Below are positions 17,295-25,816 of a stretch of DNA of 44,548 nucleotides, one piece after another (positions within the stretch are counted from its first letter, which is position 1; every line of letters starts with the position of its first letter). The DNA comes from Microbispora oryzae. Lineage in GTDB: Bacteria; Actinomycetota; Actinomycetes; Streptosporangiales; Streptosporangiaceae. A program made the position numbers and the translations under genes. The stretch covers positions 1-44,548 of the forward strand of contig NZ_JAFCNB010000034.1 of the NCBI RefSeq assembly GCF_017896165.1. The letters run 5' to 3'. The notes under the pieces are model-generated. The model did not search any database. It had not been told where the DNA came from and saw only the letters and a program-made list of their open reading frames with translations.

Positions 17295-17403
17295 GACACG
17301 CTCCTGTACGTGTTTGTGACGGCACACTGTCGGGCTGTCGACACTTCCACCTAACACCACAAACTACCGATTTGCAATGAATGAAAGTTTCTCCTCGATG
17401 TCA

Positions 17404-17409
17404 TAGGCT
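17404..17409 (+). promoter_or_regulatory. -10 element of the second TetR gene
   Basis: TAGGCT, 6 bases before the ATG at 17416; leaderless. The divergent P450 promoter must lie in the same 121-bp gap, which also holds the 8-bp palindrome TGTCGACA (near 17336-17343), a weak operator candidate. Confidence 0.5.
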
Positions 17410-17415
17410 GTTCAC

Positions 17416-18057
17416 ATGGACGAGGCGTCTGGCCTGCGTGAACGCAAGAAGCGGCGCACCCGGCAGTCGCTGATCGAGGCGTCGCTCCGCCTGTTCCACG
17501 AAAAGGGATACGACGAGACGACGATCGCCGAGATCGCCGCCGCGGTGGACGTGTCCACCCGCACGTTCTTCAGCTACTTCACGAGCAAGGAGGACGTGGT
17601 CTTCTTCGACCACGAGACGCGGGCCGGCCGGGCGCTGAAGGTGATCGCCGACCGGCGGCCCGCCGAGCCGGTCGCCGATCTCCTGCTCCGCCTCGCCGAC
17701 GAGACGCTACGGGCGTCCATCCTGGACAGCGAGCTCACGGCCGAACTGTTCCCGCTGCGGCACCGCCTGGTCAGGTCGGTCCCCGCGCTGCGGGCGCGCG
17801 GGCTGCACCTGCTGTTCGACACGCAGCGGCGGCTGGCCGAGGCGCTCCACCAGGCATACGCCGACGAGATCGACCTCGTCGAGGCCGCCGCGGCCGTGGG
17901 AGCCGTCGCCGGCGCCGCGCACCTGGCGACGCTCATCAGCGTCGACCGGGACGAGCCGCCGGATCGGGCGTGGGAGGCGGGCCGCCGGGCCGTCGACATC
18001 ACCCTGCACGGCCTGGCCGCTCTCGGCCGGCCCGCCGCGCCCGCCGCCGAAGGCTGA
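17416..18057 (+). CDS. TetR-family regulator divergent from the P450 gene
   Basis: A protein of 213 residues. N-terminal HTH: RRTRQSLIEASLRLFHEKGY, then TIAEIAAAVDVSTRTFFSYF and TSKEDVVF, which is a textbook TetR DNA-binding domain. The C-terminal helical domain is variable and should bind a ligand. It is divergent from the P450-ferredoxin operon with a 121-bp shared promoter region, so the likely job is control of that operon and itself. It ends 9 bases before the convergent corA stop. Confidence 0.93.
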   Translation: MDEASGLRERKKRRTRQSLIEASLRLFHEKGYDETTIAEIAAAVDVSTRTFFSYFTSKEDVVFFDHETRAGRALKVIADRRPAEPVADLLLRLADETLRASILDSELTAELFPLRHRLVRSVPALRARGLHLLFDTQRRLAEALHQAYADEIDLVEAAAAVGAVAGAAHLATLISVDRDEPPDRAWEAGRRAVDITLHGLAALGRPAAPAAEG

Positions 18058-18066
18058 GCCCGCCTG

Positions 18067-19185
18067 TCAGAGCCAGCCGTTGCGGCGGAACGCGCGGTGG
18101 AGCAACGTACAGGCCACGATCATCACGCCGAGGACGAGGGGATACCCGTACACCGAGCTGAGCTCGGGCATGTGCGAGAAGTTCATGCCGTAGATGCCGG
18201 CGATCATCGTGGGCACGGAGATGATCGCCACCCAGGAGGAGATCTTCCGCATGTCCTCGTTGGCGAGCGCGTTGGAGCGCGCCAGGGCGGCCTGGAGGAT
18301 CGAGTCGGAGAGCTCGTTGGAGCTCTGCACCTGCTCGCACACGCGGGACAGGTGGTCGCCGACGTCGCGGAAGTACTCACGCATCTCGGAGGGGATCATG
18401 CGGCGCTGGGGCAGCGCGTTGAACGGCGTGAGGAGCGGCCCGACCGCCCGCTTGAGCTCCAGCATCTCGCGCTTGAGCTGGTAGATCCGGTTGATGTCGC
18501 GGGAGCTGACCTCCGCGAAGACCGCCGCCTCGACCTCCTCGAGCTCGGCCTGCATGAGGTCGGCCACCTGGAGGTACTTGTCGACCACGTGGTCGGCGAT
18601 GGCGTGCAGCACGCCGGAGGGGCCCCGGCCGAGCAGCTTCGACTTCGCCTCGATCTTCTCCCGGACCTCGCCGAGGGGACAGTGGACGCCGTGCCGCACG
18701 GTGACCACGAAGTCGGTCCCGACGAACGCCATGATCTCGCCGGTGCCGATGATCTCACCGCCGGCGTCGGCCACGTCGTCGTCGAGGAACGCGACGGTCT
18801 TCAGCACCACGAACAGCGAGTCGCCGTACCGCTCGACCTTGGGGCGCTGGTGGGCCTTGATGGCGTCCTCGACGGCCAGCGGATGCAGCCCGAAGACCTC
18901 GGCCAGCCACTCGACCTCGGGCGCGGCGGGCTCGTGCAGTCCCACCCAGACGTACGCGTCGGGCGAGGGGCTGTCCTGGTTGTGCTCCCGCACCAGCTGC
19001 ACGGCCTCGGGGATGTCCTGGGCGTCCACCTTGCGACCGGCGACGTACGCGCCGAACTCCACCAGTGAGGTGCTTGGCGGGACGCAGCGGACGAGCGGCT
19101 CAGCGGCCACGGCGGTGCTGCTCAAACGGGTCGGCAGGACACGGGTGTGCCTGTTGATGCGGGGAAACATGATCGAGGAGCGCAT
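18067..19185 (-). CDS. corA: CorA-family magnesium/cobalt transporter
   Basis: A protein of 372 residues. It has a long cytoplasmic N-terminal alpha/beta domain and stalk helix, then two C-terminal membrane segments: SWVAIISVPTMIAGIYGMNF, ending in the selectivity motif GMN, and YGYPLVLGVMIVACTLL, followed by a basic tail (HRAFRRNGWL). This is the standard CorA pentamer subunit for Mg2+ influx. The start codon at 19185 has GGAAGGG 7 bases upstream. A long non-coding region (383 bp) with alternative hairpins precedes it and may be a regulatory leader. Confidence 0.94.
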   Translation of the reverse strand: MRSSIMFPRINRHTRVLPTRLSSTAVAAEPLVRCVPPSTSLVEFGAYVAGRKVDAQDIPEAVQLVREHNQDSPSPDAYVWVGLHEPAAPEVEWLAEVFGLHPLAVEDAIKAHQRPKVERYGDSLFVVLKTVAFLDDDVADAGGEIIGTGEIMAFVGTDFVVTVRHGVHCPLGEVREKIEAKSKLLGRGPSGVLHAIADHVVDKYLQVADLMQAELEEVEAAVFAEVSSRDINRIYQLKREMLELKRAVGPLLTPFNALPQRRMIPSEMREYFRDVGDHLSRVCEQVQSSNELSDSILQAALARSNALANEDMRKISSWVAIISVPTMIAGIYGMNFSHMPELSSVYGYPLVLGVMIVACTLLHRAFRRNGWL

Positions 19186-19568
19186 GGCGGTCCCTTCCCG
19201 CCCGAGCCGGCACGCTCCACGCGCGACGCGATGTCACCCCTTAATGCAGGCGTGAGCTGGCCCCTCGGGCTCAAGATTGAAGTGGTCGGGAGTGCGCACG
19301 ACGTACGTGCGCGAGCACGTACTGACAGGATCACCAGGATTCACCCGGACCACCTCCAATCGCCACGAGACGACGCTAAGCCCGCCTAACTTACCACATC
19401 AAGCTGGGACACCTGGTTCAGAGTACTCCCACCGGCCTCGGACGATCCCGCGCTTCTCGCCGAAAAGCCCGGTGAAATACCGAGCGGGCATGCATATCCC
19501 GGCCCGTCCGCCTCCGCCCCCCAGAGGCACGGGCGAAACGCCGCGGCGGTGGCTGCGACAATGGACGC
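19186..19568. other. 383-bp gap between divergent corA and purD, with alternative hairpins
   Basis: No gene is visible. It contains two overlapping, mutually exclusive hairpins: GCGCACG/CGTGCGC (19294-19300 with 19306-19312) and GTACGTGC/GCACGTAC (19303-19310 with 19315-19322, GCGA loop). They could lie in a corA leader on the minus strand, which may start after a TAAGTT-like -10 near 19390. I could not align it to the M-box or another known riboswitch. Confidence 0.5.
19557..19562 (+). promoter_or_regulatory. -10 element of purD
   Basis: GACAAT, 6 bases before the GTG at 19569; supports that start as leaderless. Confidence 0.5.
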
Positions 19569-20813
19569 GTGCGCGTTCTTGTCATCGGATCCGGCGGTCG
19601 CGAGCACGCCCTGTGCCGCGCCCTGCGACTCGATCCCGCCGTCAGCGAAGTCCACTGCGCCCCCGGTAACGCCGGCATCGCCGAGGTGGCCGACCTGCAC
19701 CAGGTCGTCCCCACCGACGGCGCCGCCGTGACCGCCCTGGCCCAGCGCCTCGGGGTGGACCTCGTCGTCGTCGGGCCGGAGGCTCCCCTGGTCGCGGGCG
19801 TCGCCGACGCCGTACGGGCCGGGGGCATCCCCTGCTTCGGGCCGTCCGCGGAGGCCGCCGTCATCGAGGGGTCCAAGTCGTTCGCCAAGGACGTGATGAC
19901 CGCCGCCGGCGTCCCCACCGCGCGCTCGCGCACCTGCGTCAGCGTGGAGGAGACCGCCGCCGCGCTCGACGAGTTCGGCGCGCCGTACGTCGTGAAGGAC
20001 GACGGCCTCGCCGCGGGCAAGGGCGTCGTGGTGACCGACAGCCGCGAGGAGGCGCTGGAGCACGCGCGCGCCTGCGGCCGGGTCGTCGTCGAGGAGTTCC
20101 TCGACGGCCCCGAGGTCTCCCTGTTCGCCCTGTGCGACGGCCGCGACGCGGTCCCGTTGCAGCCGGCCCAGGACTTCAAGCGGGCCTACGACGGCGACAA
20201 GGGCCCCAACACCGGCGGGATGGGGGCGTACACGCCACTGCCGTGGGCTCCCGAGGGCCTCACCGAGCAGGTCATGGCGGAGGTCGTCAACCCGACGGTC
20301 GCCGAGCTGGCCCGGCGTGGCACGCCGTACACGGGCGTCCTTTACGCGGGTCTCGCCCTCACGAAGTCCGGCCCCCGGGTGATCGAGTTCAACGCCAGGT
20401 TCGGCGACCCCGAGACGCAGGTCGTGCTCGACCGGCTGGAGACGCCGCTCGGCGGGCTGCTGCTCGCCTGCGCCACCGGCGAGCTGTCCGCGCACGGACC
20501 GCTGCGCTGGCGGGACGGCGCCGCCGTCACCGTCGTCCTGGCCGCCGAGAACTACCCGGACGACCCGGTGAAGAACGACCCGATCGCGGGCCTTCCCGCG
20601 GCCGGCGATGAGGCGTACGTCCTGCACGCGGGCACCGCCCTCGACGGCGCCAACCGGCTCGTGTCCAGCGGCGGCCGGGTGCTCGACGTGGTCGGAACGG
20701 GGGCGGACGTCGCCGAGGCGAGGGCGCGGGCCTACGAGGCGCTCGCCGGCATCACCCTGCGCGGCTCCCACCACCGGTCCGACATCGCGCTCCTGCCCGA
20801 GTCCTCCGCATAG
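19569..20813 (+). CDS. purD: Phosphoribosylamine-glycine ligase (GAR synthetase)
   Basis: A protein of 414 residues that makes GAR from phosphoribosylamine, glycine and ATP (second step of purine synthesis). N-terminal VLVIGSGGREHAL, ATP-grasp core GPSAEAAVIEGSKSFAK, VVKDDGLAAGKGVVV (ATP-binding Lys), GDKGPNTGGMGAY, and metal ligands in EFNARFGDPETQVVL. The GTG at 19569 begins exactly at the conserved N-terminus and follows a -10 by 6 bases. A hairpin follows the stop, and purC, another step of the same pathway, has its own promoter 112 bases on. Confidence 0.97.
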   Translation: MRVLVIGSGGREHALCRALRLDPAVSEVHCAPGNAGIAEVADLHQVVPTDGAAVTALAQRLGVDLVVVGPEAPLVAGVADAVRAGGIPCFGPSAEAAVIEGSKSFAKDVMTAAGVPTARSRTCVSVEETAAALDEFGAPYVVKDDGLAAGKGVVVTDSREEALEHARACGRVVVEEFLDGPEVSLFALCDGRDAVPLQPAQDFKRAYDGDKGPNTGGMGAYTPLPWAPEGLTEQVMAEVVNPTVAELARRGTPYTGVLYAGLALTKSGPRVIEFNARFGDPETQVVLDRLETPLGGLLLACATGELSAHGPLRWRDGAAVTVVLAAENYPDDPVKNDPIAGLPAAGDEAYVLHAGTALDGANRLVSSGGRVLDVVGTGADVAEARARAYEALAGITLRGSHHRSDIALLPESSA

Positions 20814-20827
20814 GTAGTGCCCTTACG

Positions 20828-20858
20828 GGCGTCTCCTGGTCCCCACCAGGAGAGCGCC
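20828..20858. terminator. Hairpin between purD and purC
   Basis: CTCCTGGT (20833-20840) pairs with ACCAGGAG (20845-20852) around a CCCC loop, extended by GGCG/CGCC at the base. Weak T-run (GTTTTTGG) about 12 bases later. Likely purD terminator. Confidence 0.7.
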
Positions 20859-20912
20859 AGAAATGGCGGTTTTTGGTGGGGTTTGTCTGACATCACCTCG
20901 ACAGACACGACC

Positions 20913-20918
20913 TAGAAT
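20913..20918 (+). promoter_or_regulatory. -10 element of purC
   Basis: TAGAAT, 7 bases before the GTG at 20926. A CTGACA 20 bases upstream is a poor-spacing -35 candidate. Leaderless start. Confidence 0.6.
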
Positions 20919-20925
20919 CGGCACG

Positions 20926-21774
20926 GTGAAGCACCTCCACTCCGGCAAGGTCCGCGATCTCTACGAAACGCCCGACGGGCTGCTGCTGATGGTCGCCTCC
21001 GACCGCGTCTCGGCCTTCGACCATGTGCTGCGTCCGGACATCCCGGACAAGGGCGAGATCCTCACGCGGCTGTCATTGTGGTGGTTCGACCAGCTCCGGG
21101 ACATCGTGCCCAACCACCTCGTCTCCACGGACGTGCCGGCCGAGTTCGCCGGGCGGGGCGTCCTGTGCCGTCCGCTGCGGATGGTGCCGGTCGAGTGCGT
21201 CGCCCGGGGCTATCTCACCGGCGGCGGGCTCCTCGAATACCGCGCCGGCGGCACCGTCTCCGGAGTGCGGCTGCCGGAAGGTCTCACCGACGGGTCGCGG
21301 CTGCCCGAGCCGATCTTCACCCCGTCCACCAAGGCCCCGCAGGGCCGGCACGACGAGCCGATGACGTACGACCAGGTGGTCGCCGAGGTGGGGGCGGACG
21401 TCGCGGAGCGGCTCCGCCGGATCACCCTCGATGTCTACGAGCGCGGCGCGCGGATCGCCCTCGACCGCGGCATCATCCTCGCGGACACCAAGATCGAGCT
21501 CGGGTGGGACGAGAACGGCGAGCTGACGCTCGGCGACGAGGTGCTGACCCCGGACTCGTCCCGGTTCTGGCCGCTCGACCAGTGGGAGCCGGGCCGCACG
21601 CAGCCGTCGTTCGACAAGCAGTTCGTGCGGAACTGGCTGCTCTCGCCCGAGTCGGGCTGGGACAGGGCTTCCGGCGAGGCCCCTCCGCCGCTCCCCGACG
21701 AGATCGTCGAGCGGACCAGGAGCCGGTACGTCGAGGCGTACGAGCGGCTGACCGGCGAGCCGTTCCGGTCCTGA
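20926..21774 (+). CDS. purC: Phosphoribosylaminoimidazole-succinocarboxamide synthase (SAICAR synthetase)
   Basis: A protein of 282 residues that joins CAIR and aspartate with ATP in purine synthesis. Motifs: HSGKVRDLYETPDG (ATP loop, at the very N-terminus), VASDRVSAFD, VECVARGYLTGGG, and the C-terminal TPDSSRFWP followed by SFDKQFVRNWL. The GTG at 20926 is chosen because it sits 7 bases after TAGAAT and begins at the conserved family start; the longer frame from 20863 would run through the promoter. The length matches the actinobacterial family. Confidence 0.97.
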   Translation: MKHLHSGKVRDLYETPDGLLLMVASDRVSAFDHVLRPDIPDKGEILTRLSLWWFDQLRDIVPNHLVSTDVPAEFAGRGVLCRPLRMVPVECVARGYLTGGGLLEYRAGGTVSGVRLPEGLTDGSRLPEPIFTPSTKAPQGRHDEPMTYDQVVAEVGADVAERLRRITLDVYERGARIALDRGIILADTKIELGWDENGELTLGDEVLTPDSSRFWPLDQWEPGRTQPSFDKQFVRNWLLSPESGWDRASGEAPPPLPDEIVERTRSRYVEAYERLTGEPFRS

Positions 21775-21954
21775 GGCCGCCGCCATTCCCGTCACTCAGG
21801 CGACTTCGATACGGCGTTCCCTCATCCGTTCTGCGGGTAGTTCCTCCACGAAACGCCCGGGACAGCGGATACGCTGAGCCGGCGACGCCCGCCGACGATT
21901 CGGCTGCCGCCCGGTGCGATTTCCCACCCCTCCCCCAACTTAGGAGTCTCATCA

Positions 21955-23232
21955 ATGGTTCGTTACCGCGTGCGCGGTGGCAACGTACTGCGCGGAACCG
22001 CCTTCGTCCAAGGCGCGAAGAACGCGGTGCTGCCCATGATCGGAGCGGCCCTGATGGCGGCCGAGGGCCGCACCGTCCTGCGCAACGTGCCCGTGATCGA
22101 GGACGTGCGCAGGGCGGTCGAGCTGGCGGAGGCCGTCGGCGCGAAGGTGGAGTTCCACGAGAGTGAGCGGACGCTCGTCATCGACGCGTCCCGGCTCACC
22201 AGCCCGGTCCTGCCCGCGCACATCGCCCGGCGGTTCCGCGGCTCGGTGCTGTTCGTCCCCGCGCTCCTCCACCGCCTGGGCGAGGCGATCATCGAGGGCG
22301 TCGGCGGATGCAACCTCGGCAGCCGCAACCTGGACTTCCACTACCTCGGCTACAAGCGTCTCGGCGCGATGGTGGACGAGGGCGAGAGCGTGATCCACAT
22401 AAAGGCGGGCGGGCTCCTCGGGGCGCCTCTCTATCTCGACACCCCCTCCCACACCGGCACGGAGAACCTCATCATGGCCGCGTCGCTCGCACGCGGCACC
22501 ACCGTGATCGAGAACGCGGCGCTGGAGCCCGAGGTGCTCGACGTGATCGGCATGCTCACCCGGATGGGCGCGCGCATCCAGGGCGGCGGCACCGGCTTCA
22601 TCACCGTCGAGGGCGTCGACGAGCTGACCGCCGTCGAGCACACCGTGATGCCGGACCGGCTCGACGCGGGCGTCTTCGCCATGGCCGCGGCGATCACCGG
22701 GGGCGAGGTCAACCTGGTCGGCGCGTCCCTGGAGCACCTCGGCGTCGTCCGGTGGAAGCTCGAGCAGATGGGCGTGGAGTTCGAGACGCAGGGCGCCGTG
22801 CTCCACGTCCGCCGGGAACGGCCGCTGCGTCCCATCAACGTGATCACGGACACCTACCCGGGCTTCGCGACCGACCTGCAGTCGCCGCTGATGACCGTGG
22901 CCTGCCTGGCGGACGGCTCCAGCTACATCCACGAGCGTATTTTCGACGGCCGGTTCGCGCTGGCCGGCGAGCTGAACAAGATGGGCGCCAACATCGAGGT
23001 GGAGGGCAGCCGCGCCGTCGTGCACGGCCCCACGCCGTTGCGCGGCACGGAGGTGACCGCGCACGACCTCCGCTCCGGAATCGCGCTCGTTCTCGCCGGG
23101 CTCGCCGCGACCGGCGAGACGACCATCGGCTCCGGTTATCTCATCGACCGCGGGCACGCGGCGCTCGCGCAGCGCATGCAGGCGCTGGGGGCAGATGTGG
23201 TCCATGAAATTTCCACTTCGGAAGCGGGTTGA
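21955..23232 (+). CDS. murA: UDP-N-acetylglucosamine 1-carboxyvinyltransferase (divergent MurA)
   Basis: A protein of 425 residues that transfers enolpyruvate from PEP to UDP-GlcNAc, the first committed step of peptidoglycan synthesis. Active-site residues are kept: GAKNAVLP (Lys-Asn), catalytic Cys119 in GGCNLGSRN (equivalent to E. coli Cys115), PDRLDAGVF, Asp in YPGFATDLQ and Arg in HDLRSGIALVLAG. With Cys rather than Asp at 119 it should be fosfomycin-sensitive. The usual GARP after the Cys is GSRN here, and the whole sequence is divergent, so it could be a second MurA or an enolpyruvyl transferase of a special pathway. TAGGAG lies 8 bases before the ATG. A regulator-like gene follows after 159 bp. 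Confidence 0.93.
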   Translation: MVRYRVRGGNVLRGTAFVQGAKNAVLPMIGAALMAAEGRTVLRNVPVIEDVRRAVELAEAVGAKVEFHESERTLVIDASRLTSPVLPAHIARRFRGSVLFVPALLHRLGEAIIEGVGGCNLGSRNLDFHYLGYKRLGAMVDEGESVIHIKAGGLLGAPLYLDTPSHTGTENLIMAASLARGTTVIENAALEPEVLDVIGMLTRMGARIQGGGTGFITVEGVDELTAVEHTVMPDRLDAGVFAMAAAITGGEVNLVGASLEHLGVVRWKLEQMGVEFETQGAVLHVRRERPLRPINVITDTYPGFATDLQSPLMTVACLADGSSYIHERIFDGRFALAGELNKMGANIEVEGSRAVVHGPTPLRGTEVTAHDLRSGIALVLAGLAATGETTIGSGYLIDRGHAALAQRMQALGADVVHEISTSEAG

Positions 23233-23391
23233 GTCCGGAAACCGAATTTCCCTTCTGACCAGCGCGAACATTACTAATAAGGAGTCCGGCCACCCCCTCC
23301 AGAACGGTATTCCGGCAAATCCGGGCGTGACATTACGGCCTTAACCAGCGATCGTTCCAATGAGAAGCCACAACAACGAGGGCGACGTGGG

Positions 23392-24738
23392 ATGGGACGA
23401 ACATTGGTCGAGCGCACGGAAGACACTCCGCGCGGATCGCGCCTGGGCACGGTGACGCCGGATCTGACTATCGGCGTGGTCGGCTCACATGATCTGGTCG
23501 AGCGAGTGATGCTCATGGGCCACGGCGCCGCACCGGTGCCGTGCCGGCTGGTCGCGGCCGCGTACCGCGACGAGCAGGAGGCCGCCGACAAGGTGACCCG
23601 CCTCGGGCCCGGCGTGGACGCGTGCCTCTTCGCGAGTCCGGTGCCCTTCGAGCTCGCCCGTCGGGCCGGCGTCCTGACGATGCCCGCCACGCACGTGCAG
23701 CTCGGCGGCGCGGCGCTCGTCGCGGCCATCGCCAGGGCCTCCCTGGACGACAAGATGGATCCGCGCCGGGTGAGCGTCGACGTGCTGAGCCGGTCGGAGA
23801 TCGACGAGGCGTACGGCGACCTGAATCTGCCGTCGGGAGAAGTGCACAGCCGCGACGAACCGGGACCGATCGGCACCGTTGCCGCGTTCCACGAGCGGCT
23901 GTTACGTCAGGGCGCCACCACCGGCGCCCTGACATGTGTCCACGGCGTGGCCGAGCGGCTGCAGTCGACGGGCGTGCCGGTCGTGCAGATCCGCCCCACC
24001 TCGGCGGCCGTACGCACGGCGCTGCACACGGCGGCGCTGCTGGGCGCCCGCCACCGGCTGGAGGAGTCGCAGCTCGCCGTCGTGCTGGTGGAGGTGCCGA
24101 CGCTGCGGGAGCCGGTACGGCGGGCCGCGCCGCGCTACTGGAGGGACGAGCTGCGGCTGTCCCTGCACCGCCTGCTGGTGCAGGAGGCGAACCGGATCAA
24201 CGCCAGCGTCTGGCCGATCGACGATCACAGCTATCTCGTGGTGACCACGAAGGGCTCGATCGCGGCGGCCACGGACGGGTTCCGGGTGCTGCCGTTCGCG
24301 GCGCGGATCCGCGAGGAGCTGGGCCTGGCGGTCGAGGTGGGCGTCGGCATGGGCCGGACCACCCATGAGGCGGAGACCCACGCGAGGGGTGCGCTCGCCC
24401 GCAGCCAGGGCGGCAAGCAGCCGCAGGGGTTCGCGGTCGACCGCGAGGGCAGGGCCATGGTCCCGCCGCCGCGGATGCCACCCCAGCCGGGTGGATCGGC
24501 CAAGCCGAAGGGCGTCGAGGTGCTCGCTCGCTTGGCCGCCAAGCTGGAGGGCGGGGACACGGTGGTCGACGCGGAAGGTGCCGGGCGCATGCTCGGCGTC
24601 ACGCCGCGCACGGCTCGACGGTTGCTGCGCACGCTGGTTGACGAGGGACTCGCGTGGCCGCTTCCGCCGAACCGCACACCGCAGCCCGGCCGTCCGCGGC
24701 AGCTGTACCGGCTGATCGTGGAGAAGCTGAACCGCTGA
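23392..24738 (+). CDS. Regulator-like protein: sensor-like N-domain, nucleotide-cyclase/GGDEF-like middle, winged HTH end
   Basis: A protein of 448 residues that I do not recognise as a named family. Residues 20-130 look like a Rossmann or PrpR-N-like sensing fold (TIGVVGSHDLVERVM, then CLFASPVPFELARRAG). Residues 240-345 have the pattern of a degenerate palm/GGDEF-like domain (WPIDDHSYLVVTTKG, then AVEVGVGMGRTTHEAETHA). Residues 345-380 form a Pro/Gly linker, and 385-440 a DNA-binding-like winged helix (GAGRMLGVTPRTARRLLRTL, then PGRPRQLYRL). No membrane segment. It probably senses a small ligand and controls transcription; murA just upstream is a possible target. ATG at 23392; a GTG at 23452 is an alternative. 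Confidence 0.75.
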   Translation: MGRTLVERTEDTPRGSRLGTVTPDLTIGVVGSHDLVERVMLMGHGAAPVPCRLVAAAYRDEQEAADKVTRLGPGVDACLFASPVPFELARRAGVLTMPATHVQLGGAALVAAIARASLDDKMDPRRVSVDVLSRSEIDEAYGDLNLPSGEVHSRDEPGPIGTVAAFHERLLRQGATTGALTCVHGVAERLQSTGVPVVQIRPTSAAVRTALHTAALLGARHRLEESQLAVVLVEVPTLREPVRRAAPRYWRDELRLSLHRLLVQEANRINASVWPIDDHSYLVVTTKGSIAAATDGFRVLPFAARIREELGLAVEVGVGMGRTTHEAETHARGALARSQGGKQPQGFAVDREGRAMVPPPRMPPQPGGSAKPKGVEVLARLAAKLEGGDTVVDAEGAGRMLGVTPRTARRLLRTLVDEGLAWPLPPNRTPQPGRPRQLYRLIVEKLNR

Positions 24739-24774
24739 CGGTTTTGTCGGATCTGGGGGTTATCGTCATGACCC

Positions 24775-25746
24775 ATGGAACGGAACGGTCATGACATTCG
24801 GGTCTGGACGGCGCTGGCAACCGTGTACGTCGTGTGGGGTTCGACGTATCTCGGCATCAAGGTCGCCGTCGAGACCCTGCCCCCGCTGATCGGCGCCGGG
24901 CTGCGCTTCGTCGCCGCGGCGGCGCTGCTCGGCGTCATCCTGCTGCTGCGCCGGGGCACCGAGCCGTTCCGGGTCACCGCGCGGGAGTTCGGCGGCGCGG
25001 CGCTGGTCGGGCTGCTCATGCTCGCCGGCGGCAACGGATTCGTCGGAGTGGCGGAGGAGCAGATCTCCAGCGGGCTCGCTGCCCTGCTCGTCGCCTCGGT
25101 GCCGCTGTGGCTGGTGGTGTTCCGCACGGTCGTGCGTGACCGCCCGCGGGCGGCGACCCTGGCCGGCGTGCTCGTCGGCTTCGTCGGCGTGGCCGGGCTC
25201 ACCCTCCGCGGGGGCGTGTCCGGCCAGGCGGGAGGCATCGCCACCCTGCTCGCGGCCTCGGTGTCCTGGACGCTCGGGTCGTTCCTCTCGCCCCGGATCC
25301 CGATGCCGCGCAACCCGTTCGCGGCCAGCACCATCGAGATGGCCGTCGGCGGCGTGGGGCTGCTGCTGCTCGGCGACGTCACGGGCGAGCACCTGCGGCT
25401 GGCCGCGGTGAGCGGCCGGTCCTGGACGGCGCTCGCCTATCTGATCCTGGTCGGGTCGCTGATCGGATTCACCTCGTACGTGTGGCTGCTCGGGCACGCG
25501 CCCATCTCACTCGTGTCGACCTACGCGTACGTGAACCCGATCGTGGCGGTGGTCCTCGGCATGATCGTGCTCTCCGAGCCGTTGACGGGAAGCATGCTGG
25601 CCGGCGGGGCCCTGATCGTCGCCGGCGTCGCGCTCGTGGTGTCGACGGAACGCCGCAGAGGCGCTCCCCCCTCGCCCGCGCCGGAGAACGATCAGGATCG
25701 GACGGAAGGGCGGGAACCAGCCCGGGCGGAGCCCGACCGGCACTGA
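24775..25746 (+). CDS. EamA/DMT-family transporter
   Basis: A protein of 323 residues with about ten membrane helices in two internal repeats, each EamA-like: WTALATVYVVWGSTYLGIKV begins the first, and SVSWTLGSFLSPR begins the second. Typical end of repeat: YVNPIVAVVLGMIVLSEPLTG. The last 30 residues are charged and cytoplasmic. DMT members export amino acids or small metabolites; the sequence resembles the YedA/RhtA type, but the substrate is unknown. It lies 36 bases after the preceding regulator and ends at a strong bidirectional palindrome facing the aminotransferase gene. Confidence 0.93.
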   Translation: MERNGHDIRVWTALATVYVVWGSTYLGIKVAVETLPPLIGAGLRFVAAAALLGVILLLRRGTEPFRVTAREFGGAALVGLLMLAGGNGFVGVAEEQISSGLAALLVASVPLWLVVFRTVVRDRPRAATLAGVLVGFVGVAGLTLRGGVSGQAGGIATLLAASVSWTLGSFLSPRIPMPRNPFAASTIEMAVGGVGLLLLGDVTGEHLRLAAVSGRSWTALAYLILVGSLIGFTSYVWLLGHAPISLVSTYAYVNPIVAVVLGMIVLSEPLTGSMLAGGALIVAGVALVVSTERRRGAPPSPAPENDQDRTEGREPARAEPDRH

Positions 25747-25778
25747 GCCGCGCTGAGCCACCCGGAGCCGCGCTGGAC

Positions 25779-25804
25779 CGCTCCCAGGGCCGGCCCTGGG
25801 AGCG
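25779..25804. terminator. 26-bp perfect palindrome between convergent genes
   Basis: CGCTCCCAGGGCC (25779-25791) is followed immediately by its reverse complement (25792-25804). It sits between the convergent EamA and aminotransferase genes, so it should act as a bidirectional terminator. Confidence 0.8.
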
Positions 25805-25816
25805 CTCGGCAGGGCG

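Noticed and set aside
18097..19068. 323-codon plus-strand frame over corA
   Set aside because: It is a shadow of corA, whose GMN motif and membrane helices are clear on the minus strand.
19200..19400. M-box magnesium riboswitch before corA
   Set aside because: I could not align the conserved M-box core by eye; only two simple hairpins are certain.
21952..23271. 439-codon frame antisense to murA
   Set aside because: MurA is unambiguous on the plus strand; the antisense translation (His/Glu/Val-rich) shows no fold or motif.
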